Source: Trachythela sp. YZ-2020 (lineage: Eukaryota; Cnidaria; Anthozoa; Malacalcyonacea; Clavulariidae). Taken from it: a stretch of DNA of 64,000 nucleotides. Below, in pieces: positions 38,001 to 47,394 of the stretch; position 1 is the first letter of the stretch, and every line of letters begins with the position of its first letter. The stretch spans positions 1,426,001 to 1,490,000 of the forward strand of contig JADLSH010000091.1 of the NCBI GenBank assembly GCA_016169945.1, given 5' to 3'. Both the position numbers and the translations under genes were made by a program. Under the pieces are notes generated by a model. The model did not search any database and was not told the DNA's origin. It saw only the letters and a list, made by a program, of their open reading frames with translations.

Positions 38001-41000
38001 CTTGAAACTTTAATTGTATGGTTTAAATCCCTTTAACATTCGCTTGGCAAATATATATTTGTATTTCTCTATAAGACCTTAACTATGCTTAGATCAAATG
38101 TTTGGAAAATTTTGTAGCGACGATTACTTTTATGATAAAAATGCTTAAACGACTTTCATGCCCAGGCTCGCCTTCAGTGACGTCATGTGTGCGCACCCTT
38201 CGCTCATGAAGTTAACTAATTTAACATATTTAACTTTGCCAATGAACATGCTAAACATTTACATAATATATACACAAGACATGAGATTCAAAAGTAGAAG
38301 TCTCTGGCTGTAGCTGGTATCACAACGGAAGGGTAGATCCAAAACGTACTTTGTCGCACGCCGTTGTAGCCTTTCCGTACGTTGGATTAGATTAATGTTT
38401 TGAGGTGCCCAGATTTGTGACCCATAGCATAGCTGAGAACGAACGAGAGTCAAATATAATGTGCGACGAACTGCGGTGTCCTCGATGTTGAATGTTGATC
38501 TTCGAACATATCCTAGAGTCTTGGAGGCTTTGGCGCACTGGTAGTCAACATGTTTGGACCAAGTCAAGCCGGGTGATGTTAAAATTCCTAGATCACGCTC
38601 ACAGTCCGTGCTTTACATTAACTTAACATTAGTAACACTAATCTTATCGCCAAGCCTTTTGGCTTAATCCCTTAATGAGTTAAGCTATTGTGTCTTTAGT
38701 TTACATTAGCAACAAATGCATCAAAATATTTATGTTTCTAACGCCAAAACGACAATGTTTGTATATCTCACTTGTATAGACTTTACTAAATAAACGCTTG
38801 AAAGATTTGTAGAAGAGGTATATCTCTAATATAAGCATTCGATAGATTGGTATAAATTATGTTTGTGGAATTATCAGGTTTGGGAAAAATGGAAAACGCT
38901 TAACTCAACATAATGACGGTTTTGCCCAAACTCGCCTTGCATATTATTAATGAATGTTAATGTGTTGCACACTCTCATATGCTAATGAGTTGCGGCACCC
39001 CGTATGTTAATGGTTGTGGCAACCCATATGCGGAGTTGCGGCACCCCTGCGGCACCCCAAAAATAAGGCTCGAACGGCCTGTATATTACTACTCAAGCCT
39101 TTACGTGGGGTTCCTACCCATCAGTTACATGCAAATCAAACGAATAGTCATCGTAGTCAGAATCGGACAAAGGGCAAATATGGCCATGGTAAGGGCAAGA
39201 GTCAATCGAAGGGCAATTATCGCTACGATAAGGACAAGAATCAAGAAACTTCAAACAAGAAGGATCACAATAAGCGGAAAGTTATCGTTGCCGGAGACTC
39301 CATAATACAACACGTCCATGGGTGGGAAATTTCTAATAAAAATTGTAGCGTGGCATTAAAGTCCTTTTCGGGAAGCAAGATTGAAGACATGAAGGACTAC
39401 CTACAACATTTTCCTGCTTAAACCGTCGTGGGTTACATTTAAAATTTTAAATCGTAATGGAAGCAGCGTACTAAGCAGAAACTTTCTTAATCATTTATCA
39501 AATAGTTGACATTTAACTCAGGCTAGTGTCAGCAAAGTTAGTTTGATTGAATCTTGCCTTCCTAAAGTCAAAGGTTTCAGGATGGCCATGCTTAATATTG
39601 CCAGTTTGCCAAAGCATATAGGCGAGATTCGTATCTTACTTGCCACAAATAATTTCGATATTTTAGCAAATAAACGAAACTAGATTAGACCATTCTATTT
39701 CTAATGATATCGTTAGTATTCCTACTTATGACATTCTTCGTACTGATCGTAATAGAAACGGAGGTGGTACCTGTATTTACGTAAGAAATTCCTTAAGTTA
39801 CCGTAACATAAGTCATACTATGCCTGACAATTTTGAGACGGTATGCGTTGAAATTCATAGACCAAATTCACGACCTGTTATAGGAATACAGAAATCCGTA
39901 ACTACAAACATTTCAATTGTAACATTCATGAGGAACTTTTGAGACAACCTTAGGGCCTAATAGATTAATAATTAGATATTAATCAGAACTGGTCTCTCTA
40001 ACTTTCATTTTCAATGTTCTAGATGATCATGCACCAATAAAATCTAAAAGAATTAGAAGTAATCAAAACATTCCCTGGATTAACAAAAACACTAAAAATC
40101 TACTTAAAATCGACATAAACGTAAAGTCAAGATTTTAAAAATTGCTGTTCCTGCAATTGCTCAGTCCCTAATTAATTTGTTTAATTACTCGATAATCACC
40201 GAAACCCTCCCCTCTGAATGGAAGTTGCAAAAGTCATACCTTTACATAAATCTGGTCCACGAAATTTAATCGACAATTATCGTCCAATCTCAATTTTGCC
40301 AGCAATTAGCAAAATTCTTCATAAGCAGTTAATTGTTTACTTACTTAAGCAATAACAACCTAATATCTAAACACCAGTTTGGCTTTAGACCAATGCACTC
40401 AACAGCGGATGCCTTGCTTCACAGCACCAATGAATGGTATTCAAATATGGATCAGGGCATGCTTAATGTTACAGTTTTTTTCAATCTAAAGAAAGGTTTC
40501 GATACCGTAAATCATGAAATTCTAACTACTAAACTTGTTTTTACGGTTTAACACCACCAGCCCTTAACTTTATAAGCTCATATTTAGAATGTCGATCACA
40601 AATGTGTTATGTAAACGGGTGTTTATCTAAACCCCAGAAAATAGATTATGGAATCCCTCAGGGATCCATTTTGGGACCTCTTCTTTTTAGTGCAAAGTTT
40701 TTAACTTTGCAGTATTGTGATGAGGGGCGAAAATTCACACGAGCTATCATACATAGATAGATACATAGATAGATACATACATCATAGTGTAAACTTTCCG
40801 GGGGGTGTTTCTGAAGATTCTCTATTAATACCGTATCTGTTAAACTTTGGGGTTGAAACTTTTTTAAAGCACAAGTGCTTTAAAAGTTGAAAGTTTTCAA
40901 AAGTTGTGTCAAGTTATCTTATAGCTCAATTCAGTTGTATTCATGCAGTGTTTAATTAGATTTACGAACAACATTTGGGTTGTGGTATTATTACATCATA

Positions 41001-44000
41001 ACAATCGTTTTATATTTAATATTGGGTTGCTAACTCCCCCGGTAGCTATGAACACGTGCGTTCAAGTCCACTGATCTAATAATATCACGGAACGAAAATC
41101 AGGGTTGGTATATTGGCCTTTTTGAGGCTAAATAACTCGATTTTGGCCTTTTTTTTTCTTGTTTGGCCTCGAAATAAAAAGTTGGCCATTTGGCTACTTT
41201 TTGGCCTCTTTTCATTTCAAAGAAATTTTTAAAAAATTTATCAATCTTTAATAGTTTAAATGTTTAATTGTCATAATAATGTAGTTATCAATGGTAAATG
41301 ACGTAGTAATTTACTGATTATTGTAATATTAAATTATACATTTTTGAGGATCATTTAATCCATTTATGGAATAAATTAGTTGTGCCGATTGGCCCAATTG
41401 TAATGCTGATAAACTAACCAATAGCAATTAAATAAGCGCTGTTTTCGCAGACGTCCGCCTCGGCAGGTTCATTATATATAAAGCAATTCGATGAAGGCTT
41501 TATTATTTAGCATTATTAATTTTGCATTTTCCATTGATTCTTAAGCTGCATTTTTTTTACGTTTTCTAACTTTCAGGGCGATAGGCCGTGGCTGATGGGG
41601 GCCCCTAACTGTCGGGGGCCCTTAGTTTTTGAACTAACCATCGGGGAAAAAAATTCCTGGGCACGAGATTGCAATTTAATTTGGCCTCTTTTAGCTTTTT
41701 CTTGGCCTCTTTAGAAAAATTTTTGTTTGGCCTCTTTTAGTAGATTTTGGCCTCTTTTTGACAGCTATTTGGCTCCAAAGCATGCGCAGGACCTACCAAC
41801 CCTGACGAAAATACGAAATTTCGAAATATTTACCGCACAGTGGTGGCAGCTGGGAGTGCGAATGTGATGGAAATACGATCAAATTTATAAATAAACGTTT
41901 TCATTTTGGCCTTTTGGATTAGTAGTGCGTTTTGTCATTTATATATTCAATAGACAATACTGAATGGGTCGAATATTCATTATGGCAATATTTTTTATAA
42001 ATTCCGAAGCGTAAGTTTCGCCTCCAACGTGTCACATATTTTGGACTTGGTAGTTGGTGCTGGTTATATATAAAAAAATTCAAATACAAGATTCAAGACC
42101 CGATGAGGTCCCTTTGGCCTTACCGTAAATATCGAATATGTTAGTTATAGTATACAGCATTGGATTCTACCGGCGATCTAAGGTAAGTCGACTTGCGTAC
42201 AATTTATACACATTAATACGGCTACTGTATTGTTTCTGGCGAATTTTATAGATAGTAGAAGTTGCTATACTCTGTCCGTAGACTCGTAGAGTGTAATTTG
42301 TAGAGTCACTAGAGTAGTAGAGTCACAGATTAATGATGGTAGAGTGTAGTATGAACTGCATAATTTTGAAATTTGACATTTGTTATGTAATATTAATAGA
42401 ACACATCTCTGTTGACGGGGCAGTTGTTTACAAATGCGAATGGCATTTTGGCGAGGATGCGTCTGTATGTATAACTATGATTGATGTATGATGCATTCTA
42501 TATACTTTCTAGTTTTGCTTAGCCTTTATTTTAGTAGTCTGTGTACAACCGTACTCTCGAAATTTTATATACACGATGAAATAATAAATAAATAAAATTT
42601 GAAATAATCGAAGTTGAGTTGACATATTTGTAATTAGTTGAATAAAACTAATCAAATATTGCAACCGTAAACAAAAGACAATTTTATCTGCTTACTATAA
42701 TATTTCTAGTTTATTTGTTACAATTTAATACTTGTATATAGTTTTTATGCTGTTGTCACGCCCCCCCCCTGGAAATCAGTATTAGCTGAAGGGGTTAGCG
42801 TGGATAAATATATTTTTAATAATAATAATAATAACACTGGTCCGCCCAATAGAGGATGGATATTCTATAACAGGAACGTTATAATTATACAGGATTGACT
42901 TACATTGTTTGCAAGCCCAAATGCTTTCACCGTGAAGGTAGCATTGCCACTTAGATCATTGTTATGGTCAAAACTATCCAGCCACTGTATCAACTCTGTT
43001 TTGTTCTTAATCTCACCAACTTTCAACAATTCTCTAGTTTGGTTGTCGTTTGAGAAGGTGATAAAACCAAGATGCGTGCCTTGTTCTTCCACGCGCAGCT
43101 TTTTACTTCCGATAAACTTCTTTAGGAATTCTTTCACAACGGGGAAATATTGAAGGCCAATAGAATTGGAATTGTCCCACAACACGAGGAGATCTTTTTT
43201 GCATTCTGAAATTATATATATATACGATGTATTTATTTGGTATCATGATTAAATGACCATATCGAATGCGCACGTGTTAGCAATTTATAAGAAAGCTTCT
43301 AAGCAGTTAAATTTGTTGAAGTTATACTGAAATTTAAGTTAAATAAATAAACTCTTAAATGTTTATATTCGAGTTTAGTACGACCAATAATGGAAAATGC
43401 GGATGCTATTTGGGATAATTGTACTAGAGGAATCAGGAGTAATTTACTTGAAGATACTCAGTATGAACTACGAAGCAGCTAGTAGAAGCCCTGGGTACGA
43501 GGTTGCTAGTATTGTTACAGGTGCAATTAAGGGCACTAGCCTTGGATGGAGTTGGAAACTAGAAAAACAATTCGTAAGATGATCTATTTTTATAATATTG
43601 TAAATAGATTAGTACCTGCGTATTTAATAGCCTGCGAGCAGGCTAGGCATTTGCAAAAAGAACAATAGAAATTCAAAATTTCAAGATCGTGCGGCTAATT
43701 AAAAAACAAACTTCTTTGTCTTTGGCGTAAACATGATCTAATTTTGAAACGTATTTTGCAATCACTATCACTGTTTGTTAATAATTGTTCAAATTATTTC
43801 ATTAAATTACCAAATTGTAGTCTTTTCTTCGTCAGCTTTAGTTTTCAAAAAAATAAAGCGTCTTCATGTTTTACCAAAAGCTAGGTATAGTTCGCTTGAT
43901 GAAACGGTAAATAATCGCCTATTTAAATAATTTTCGTTTCGAGAGCATGGAACAGTCATTGTAGGAAGGGCAACCTCGAAACTTCATTAAACAACGATTT

Positions 44001-47000
44001 CCGTATATCTTCAGTCCAGGACTAATCTTAAAATCTAAAAATATATTTTGCATTCCCCGAAACCGCACGAAACTAATTACTTGAGAAGTCTGGAACCGGT
44101 AAAAATGCCCTTATATATCCGCCATTTTGTGGATACATGTTTTACTAAAGGGTAGTTTACACGAGCAATTTCTATTTGGCAATTTTTATTTTGACAATTC
44201 TTATTTGTCCGTGTAAATGATGAATTGTGACAAGCTTTTGAAAAGCTGACAAAATTCAAGACATGTCAGCATGCACTATCTACACATGCCCGTCAGGTTG
44301 ACCTGAGTTAGGTGTCATTTTTTGGCTTCAATTTCTGATTGTTGATACATTTTATTAATTCAGAGCATCGGGATAAATAGCACTAGGCGTGGACCGTTTA
44401 TTATTTAACAGAGGAGTGGGCGTGCAATTTTGCAATATCGATTTTAATTAAATTTTCTTGACAACACAATTCCTACAATTTTGTGGCCTACCCTCTGTTA
44501 TTGGAAATGGCAGACCCAGCTATCATTCAAGATTTTTCCCTGAAGATTTGTCATATCCATCTCGAAATAATATCAAAATTTTACAATGATAAACATATTG
44601 CTATAATAGAGACAACTTGAAAATAAAGGTAGTAAAATGAAGATATGAACCGAAACAACTGGTGCAAAATCCTGCATAAAAATGCCATTGCAGGAGATGT
44701 AGATACACAGTTTTATCATGCATAAGTGTTGAAACCTTACTTCTAAATTGTTGTAAAAAAAAGCATTACAACAAACTATATGGAAATGATAGTAATAGTC
44801 ATAATGGTGGTGGTGGTTTTACCTCTTGGGCTGACATTTCTCTTGGGCACTTCTTCTATTTCTAAACATTCAGTATAAGCAACTTATCAATCAGGCCTGT
44901 TAGGTATGCAAGTCGAATAGAATACTGGTTGTCCCAAATATAATTAATGTTTTATTAATTTATATATTTCGTGTTTCACTCTTTACATTTGTTTCTCGCA
45001 CTCCATAGTATAGTCCTTCTCCTTGCTCTCTCAAACCACACCCCTTAGTCTCGTTAATATGTTAAACTATATTGACACATTAGCATAATGTCAACACTAC
45101 ACCAAATATAGAGTTAACCTATTTGATTTAAACTTAATAATTAGTCCTACTATGGTCAAAAGAACGCGTGTATAGCATAATTAGTGTTTCAAAGATCAAT
45201 ACTTGCTTCTCTGGAATTGAAAAGCCTGTCCTTGGCACGAATAAATATATCGTCTTGCTCGGAAAACTATGCCAAGGAATGTTGGTAATTTGTTGTTCCA
45301 AAGTTTCACATGCTAACATTTTTTGGGTCATGTGGGACCCACAAAAATTTTTGCTTTAAATTCAAGTGTTTTGCTAACACTGACAAATTGTTAATCTACT
45401 AGGAAATAATCTTAAATTCAAGGAAACTTAATGGAAATTTGAATTAATATATAAAGAATGGCAACTGTTTTTAAATTAGATCAATAAGTCGTTTTTGTCG
45501 TTTTTAAATGAATTCAAAATATATACTCAACTTCAAACATTTGTATTTCGTCAATATCGCACAAATGTTGAATTTATTTATGCTAAAATATAAGTTAGGA
45601 CTTTCAAACATAATAGAACCTATTTAAGTTTCGAACCTGTTCTAGCTTTTTATGTAAATCCAAGACAGGTTAACTTTTTTGGGACACCCGCTACATTCAT
45701 AATTACGGAATTCATGAAAAAAATAATACTTGCCATTGGCATCACAGGAGCGAACATAGACCACAACGGTACATATTACTTTCAGCCCTCCATATAGTTC
45801 AAAGATATTCTTGATTTTAGTTACACCAACAGAAAAATTCTGCGGTGATTTTATGTTAGGCTCCACTCTTTGGTGATTAAGTAGAAACTTATGCGGGCAT
45901 GTAAAGTTAGGCTTTGACCATGACAATGGGATTGACTTGTTGCCGTACATAATGAGGTTAACTCTTCGTTCTTTATAATGACATACACACCTGCCTTCTA
46001 TTAAAAGAAAATTAAAGATTTCAGTCACTGATCTAAAAATTAGGACTGGATAGAACAATCAGCCAACTTTTATAATGAGCGGATTTTTAATCGGTAGGTT
46101 TTTAAAACATATATATACAATAGATATAATGATATAATTACTACTAAAATTTAAGATTCTACGGTCTTCTTGTATTCCTGATTCCATTTCATCGCTGATT
46201 GTATGGTGAAATTATTCCTAGCTCTATTAGTTTTATAATTTGGTAATTTAAATTTGGTCCTTGAAGACTGGGATCTAGTTTTATATCTGTGGACATAAGT
46301 TGATGGTAGAATGTCATGTAATTTGTGAGTAGGGTTCATCATATTGGAGAAAAACTTATCACACAGATTCTCCAGTCTCACGTATAACTTTGGAATAACA
46401 GCTTGCTGTAATGCATCACGATAGGAGATGCCAGGGTAGTATTTGGCGGTATTGTAAAAATATGCTTATTTGCATAGTCATCGAAAGCTTCCTTTGTCTC
46501 CTAGGGTAACATCTGGCAATCTTCAAATACTCAATATACCTCCTCATCTTTATATGCAAATTACGGTATTATGAAGCCTATAAACGAACTGACAAAGTAG
46601 TACTTAGCCTGCAAACAGTCTATACAGAATTTCGTAGACTTAGTGGTATTTAGAAGCCTATTTTCCACTAAATATTTAGCTCTAGAACCATATTCAATGC
46701 TGTTTACTGAAATGAACCGCGCTTGTAAAAAAGCTCAGTTATTTTTCTCATTTAAACTAGCATGCGTATAGCTGTTGAGTTTGAGGGATTTGAGGAGAGA
46801 TTATTGGCCCCTTAAAACCGCCAGCTACAGAAGTCTACATGTTTAGTTTATCTTATCGTTCGGTTTACTCACGTCTAAAACTTACCCACAATGGGACACC
46901 ACTTTATATAGTTTTCATATCTGTGTTCCAGATAGTCAGCTGTTGCATTACAACACGGCGACATATTGATAGTATCTTCATTTAAGCATTCTGTTTCCCA

Positions 47001-47171
47001 CTGCTTTCTGTCTTCAACGATTTCAGACCATCCTCTTTTGCAAAATTCAGACTCATTCTCTTCCGTTCCAAACACGAGGTTTGCAGCAAAGTAAAACATT
47101 ATAACCGTCTGCAAAACTTCTTTACAGTTGCCGAATATGATAGGTTTGCGTTTGTCTCGTTTAACCCTCAT
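22855..47171 (-). CDS. vWA/HYR extracellular protein gene (6 exons seen)
   Basis: Minus-strand exons: signal peptide and Cys-rich segment, HYR-like domain, vWA domain in two exons, two HYR domains. Domain borders are phase-1 introns, typical of shuffled extracellular modules; the intron inside vWA is phase 0. The vWA has a DxSxS MIDAS (DNSNS), a Thr in ATFT and an Asp in FVTDGAP, so metal-dependent adhesion or ligand binding is likely. HYR domains usually occur in adhesion proteins. The vWA intron is 18.3 kb because of nested mobile DNA. A possible membrane anchor lies at 18650-19152 but is broken, so the 3' end is unresolved. The exact orthologue is not recognised. Confidence 0.7.
23095..23581. 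other. Intron between the HYR exons
   Basis: AT-rich, no feature. The plus-strand ORF at 23529-23870 is only the shadow of HYR exon 1. Confidence 0.6.
23582..23836 (-). CDS. HYR domain exon 1
   Basis: Acceptor TTTTTCTCCAG, donor GTAAGT, phases 1-1. Reads GECECKGGDIYEF, VVHWEVPEVTCTD, then FSLGKHVITYPYSN, the HYR signature (P/S-x-G-x-H-x-V-x-Y), and FKCFVNFTVV. Symmetric phase suits domain shuffling. Confidence 0.75.
24130..24166. repeat. Microsatellite (AAAC)n
   Basis: ACACACGCACACAAACAAAC followed by further AAAC units, in the intron between vWA and HYR exon 1. Confidence 0.9.
24351..24624 (-). CDS. vWA domain, second half (gene 2)
   Basis: Acceptor TTTAAAG phase 0, donor GTAAGT phase 1. 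Reads AFNETSPKNFRPDVDDVIL, then FVTDGAP (MIDAS Asp), NVTIIGLACG strand, VERWVSSPDLVF and the C-terminal helix LDELDKVVDKIVDASC. The fold is completed by the exon at 42904-43205. Upstream, 24625-24800 is only intron although the frame stays open. Confidence 0.82.
24940..25030. repeat. SINE-like conserved motif
   Basis: TGGGAGGAAACCGGCGTGCC followed by CGGAGAAAACCC. The core recurs on the other strand near 57745 and 61365 (CTCCGGTTTC). It looks like the conserved body of an old SINE family. Confidence 0.4.
25031..25469. other. Intron; part is shared with the paralogous vWA intron
   Basis: About 25150-25210 (GGAAACACGCATG, TATAAAAAATCTGGACTTTG) matches 3265-3330. Beyond that the similarity jumps to 42836, so later insertions begin near 25210. 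Confidence 0.6.
25471..25611. mobile_element. Foldback MITE
   Basis: AATAATTATTGGATGAGGTT...AATTATCAAGGTC is inverted in GACCTTGATAATT...AATTCAATAATTGTT, with a small central loop GCGAAGGCTGAG. Confidence 0.75.
25615..26079. other. No gene; small 15-bp tandem
   Basis: AGAATAAAGTTGCAT is repeated three times at about 25947-25992. Otherwise AT-rich and featureless. Confidence 0.6.
26080..26249 (+). mobile_element. LINE ORF1-side fragment, left of element A
   Basis: Decayed coding sequence; its last frame reads YIVLDVEEVISENNK and stops exactly at the element A junction. The frame resumes at 39094. Contains stops and a shift near 26175. Confidence 0.65.
26250..27290 (-). repeat. Left terminal inverted repeat of element A
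   Basis: Reverse-complement match of the right arm: the frames TYVNGCGTPYAELRH... and LTNDVKNYFCAVLYVH appear on the minus strand here and on the plus strand in the right arm. About 270 bases present in the right arm (37475-37750) are absent here. Confidence 0.85.
27307..27465. repeat. 21-bp tandem repeat
   Basis: About seven copies of AGTGAATCATTGAATCCTAAG. It is present only on the left inner flank; the right inner flank has unrelated DNA. Confidence 0.9.
27480..27695. repeat. Inner inverted repeat (left), GAGCCGAGCTCTAAGATGTA units
   Basis: Short tandem units of GAGCTCTAAGATGTAAG and AGGCCCGAGCCGA, plus TCGAGCGAGCTTAG. Reverse complement of 36580-36785. Confidence 0.75.
27696..36579. repeat. 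Satellite A, (ATAGTCATAGACT)n with strand switches
   Basis: About 8.9 kb made mainly of a 13-base unit ATAGTCATAGACT and a 6-base ATAGTC extension; GACTATAGTC is itself palindromic. Blocks in the opposite orientation occur at about 28736-28830, 29180-29540, 31200-31435, 31645-31770, 32125-32450 and 35820-36575. Long blocks are duplicated: the unusual junction ATATATATAGATAATC recurs at 29167, 31187 and 32113. No gene. A unique island is at 34929-35315. Confidence 0.92.
34929..35315. mobile_element. MITE-like island within satellite A
   Basis: The first 110 bases form a palindrome (AACAATTAGACAACGAGGCC ... GAGTTGTCTAATTGTTA); further AGTCAACGAGGCGAAGCCGA and ACTAATAGACAATAGT lie towards the right. 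The middle (35100-35280) is AT-rich, non-satellite DNA. Confidence 0.6.
36580..36785. repeat. Inner inverted repeat (right)
   Basis: GCTCGGGCCTATCCTTACAT and TCTTAGAGCT units, with CTCGCTCGATATGGAGCTAA; the inverse of 27480-27695. Confidence 0.75.
36786..37365. other. Non-satellite DNA of the right inner flank of element A
   Basis: Apart from the tRNA-like fragment at 36958-37025, nothing recognised. There is no counterpart on the left flank, where the 21-bp tandem repeat sits instead. Confidence 0.5.
36958..37025 (-). other. tRNA-like 3' half
   Basis: Minus strand has GAGAGTTCGAATCTCTC (T arm/B box) followed by ACAGGGGCG, and upstream GACTGCTATC resembling an anticodon arm. No matching 5' acceptor strand is visible, so it is a tRNA fragment or SINE relic. 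Confidence 0.35.
37588..37854 (+). CDS. Unidentified ORF in the right arm of element A
   Basis: An 88-codon frame; its first about 50 residues (MKTPAMIEIAMMTPEQREGY ... KYIPMKDYHPKADKKYEN) are Lys/Glu/Pro-rich and look protein-like, then it runs into LTNDVKNYFCAVLYVH, which the left arm shares. The first part is missing from the left arm. It may be a relic of a gene that once sat next to the terminal repeat; family unknown. Confidence 0.3.
   Translation: MKTPAMIEIAMMTPEQREGYKQRPLHERPKYIPMKDYHPKADKKYENSLKTPNDMLKHLGVDLTNDVKNYFCAVLYVHRTISFRPIIK
38217..38627 (-). mobile_element. LINE fragment inserted in the right arm
   Basis: Minus-strand RT C-terminal region: TWSKHVDYQCAKASKTLGYV, RRTLYLTLVRSQLCYGSQIW, TERLQRRATKYVLDLP. 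The left arm has the uninterrupted sequence (26725-26715), which fixes the insertion. Confidence 0.8.
39094..40700 (+). mobile_element. LINE, right part: SGNH-like, endonuclease and RT remnants
   Basis: After the CAAGCC duplication, the frame resumes with a Lys/Gly/Asn-rich linker and then KVIVAGDSIIQHVHGWEIS, the SGNH-hydrolase-like (GDS) domain of some CR1/L2 LINEs, to 39421. Decayed pieces follow: apurinic-type endonuclease (around 39560-39900) and RT (HQFGFRPMHSTADALL at about 40370, GIPQGSILGP at about 40650). Many stops, so a dead copy. Confidence 0.75.
40738..40775. repeat. GATA-type microsatellite
   Basis: ATAGATAGATACATAGATAG followed by further ATACAT units. Confidence 0.85.
41100..41804. 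mobile_element. hAT-type element, 8-bp TSD ACGAAAAT
   Basis: Ends CAGGGTTGGTA and TACCAACCCTG, flanked by identical ACGAAAAT at 41092-41099 and 41805-41812. Both subterminal regions repeat TTTTGGCCTCTTTT. No transposase frame in 705 bases. Confidence 0.88.
41805..42836. other. No gene; ends in (AAT)n
   Basis: AT-rich with a short C homopolymer at about 42760. The (AAT)n run at 42817-42834 resembles LINE tails and stands exactly where similarity to the paralogous intron resumes (CACTGGTC.GCCCAATAGAGG), so it marks the end of the inserted DNA. Confidence 0.55.
42904..43205 (-). CDS. vWA domain, first half (gene 2)
   Basis: Acceptor ATTTCAG in phase 1, donor GTAAGT in phase 0. Reads CKKDLLVLWDNSNSIG (MIDAS DxSxS), then GTHLGFITFS (second strand), a helix and ATFTVKAFGLANN, which supplies the MIDAS Thr. 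It is closely similar to 3398-3702. The partner exon is 18.3 kb downstream at 24351-24624. Confidence 0.8.
43270..43980 (+). mobile_element. LINE RT C-terminal fragment
   Basis: Plus strand: RPIMENADAIWDNCTRGIRS, LEDTQYE and, after a short insert, IVTGAIKGTSL; further pieces to about 43980 match the C-terminal layout of CR1-like RTs. Frames are broken. Confidence 0.6.
43981..45733. other. Intron, no gene recognised
   Basis: AT-rich; several short ORFs (44077-44259, 45134-45359) show no family features. Confidence 0.4.
45734..45997 (-). CDS. HYR-like exon with a GC donor
   Basis: Acceptor TTCTTTTAATAG, phase 1. Reads GRCVCHYKERRVNL, LSWSKPNFTCPHKF, then a FSVGVTKI turn and a VICTVVVYVRSCDAN strand. 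This is the pattern CxC...W..P...C...G...Y...C of the two clear HYR exons at 23582-23836 and 22855-23094. To keep phase 1, splicing must use a GCAAGT donor (GC-AG intron). It is more divergent than the other two. Confidence 0.55.
46151..46460 (-). mobile_element. LINE RT C-terminal fragment
   Basis: YYPGISYRDALQQAVIPKLY, RLENLCDKFFSNMMNPTHKL and TRSQSSRTKF; resembles the end of the LINE at 7945-9187 (SRRDDMCIKLVKNMVDPAHK). Within intron 1 of the vWA/HYR gene. More decayed LINE sequence may extend to about 46800. Confidence 0.7.
46886..47171 (-). CDS. Signal peptide plus Cys-rich exon
   Basis: Starts at the first Met. A basic n-region (MRVKRDKRK) is followed by a hydrophobic run VLQTVIMFYFAANLVFG and then an acidic, Cys-containing segment (EFCKRGW, WETECL, SPCCNAT, KWCPIVG). 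The donor GTAAGT is in phase 1, matching the acceptor phase of the next exon. The domain is not recognised; five Cys in about 60 residues suggest a disulfide-bonded ectodomain. Confidence 0.6.
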
Positions 47172-47194
47172 CCTATGAACAGATTATAGAGTAG

Positions 47195-47350
47195 CTGGTG
47201 TTGGTGTTACAGTGGTTAGTGCATGTGTCTTTTACCTCTGCGACTCTCGATTCCTGCAATATGCCGTGTCTGATCAAAATCTCGCCTCTTCGCGTATGTG
47301 AGAAAATTGGGAGATGTTCCTTACCGGACCTCTAGGGCGAATAACTTAGA
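47195..47350 (+). mobile_element. tRNA-derived SINE (probable)
   Basis: A-box-like GTTACAGTGGTTAGTGC (about 47206) and B-box-like CTCGATTCCTG (about 47246), then GCAATATGCCGTGTCTGATC; GATTCCTGCAATATGC is also found at 57659. Confidence 0.5.
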
Positions 47351-47394
47351 ACTGATAGACCTATCCATGCAGTTTAAATGGAGTTTGATTAGTT

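Larger units (their letters stand above)
26250..39093. mobile_element. Element A: Polinton-type ends around a satellite core
   Basis: Begins AGTAGTAATATACAGGCC and ends GGCCTGTATATTACTACT, with CAAGCC at 26244-26249 and again at 39094-39099. The inverted arms run about 26250-27290 and 37366-39093; the right one is longer because of a LINE insert (38217-38627) and about 270 bases missing on the left. The arms continue inward as weaker inverted repeats (27480-27695, 36580-36785). A 6-bp duplication, an AG start and kilobase-scale inverted repeats are Polinton/Maverick hallmarks, but no polymerase, integrase, ATPase or capsid gene is inside, only satellite. It is inserted in a LINE, inside the vWA intron. 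Confidence 0.8.
37366..39093 (+). repeat. Right terminal inverted repeat of element A
   Basis: Starts where satellite-like CATAGTCATAG gives way to AAATTGGATTAGTTAACAAG and ends TATTACTACT. Its outer about 1.2 kb is also shared with 10300-11509. Interrupted by a LINE fragment at 38217-38627. Confidence 0.85.
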
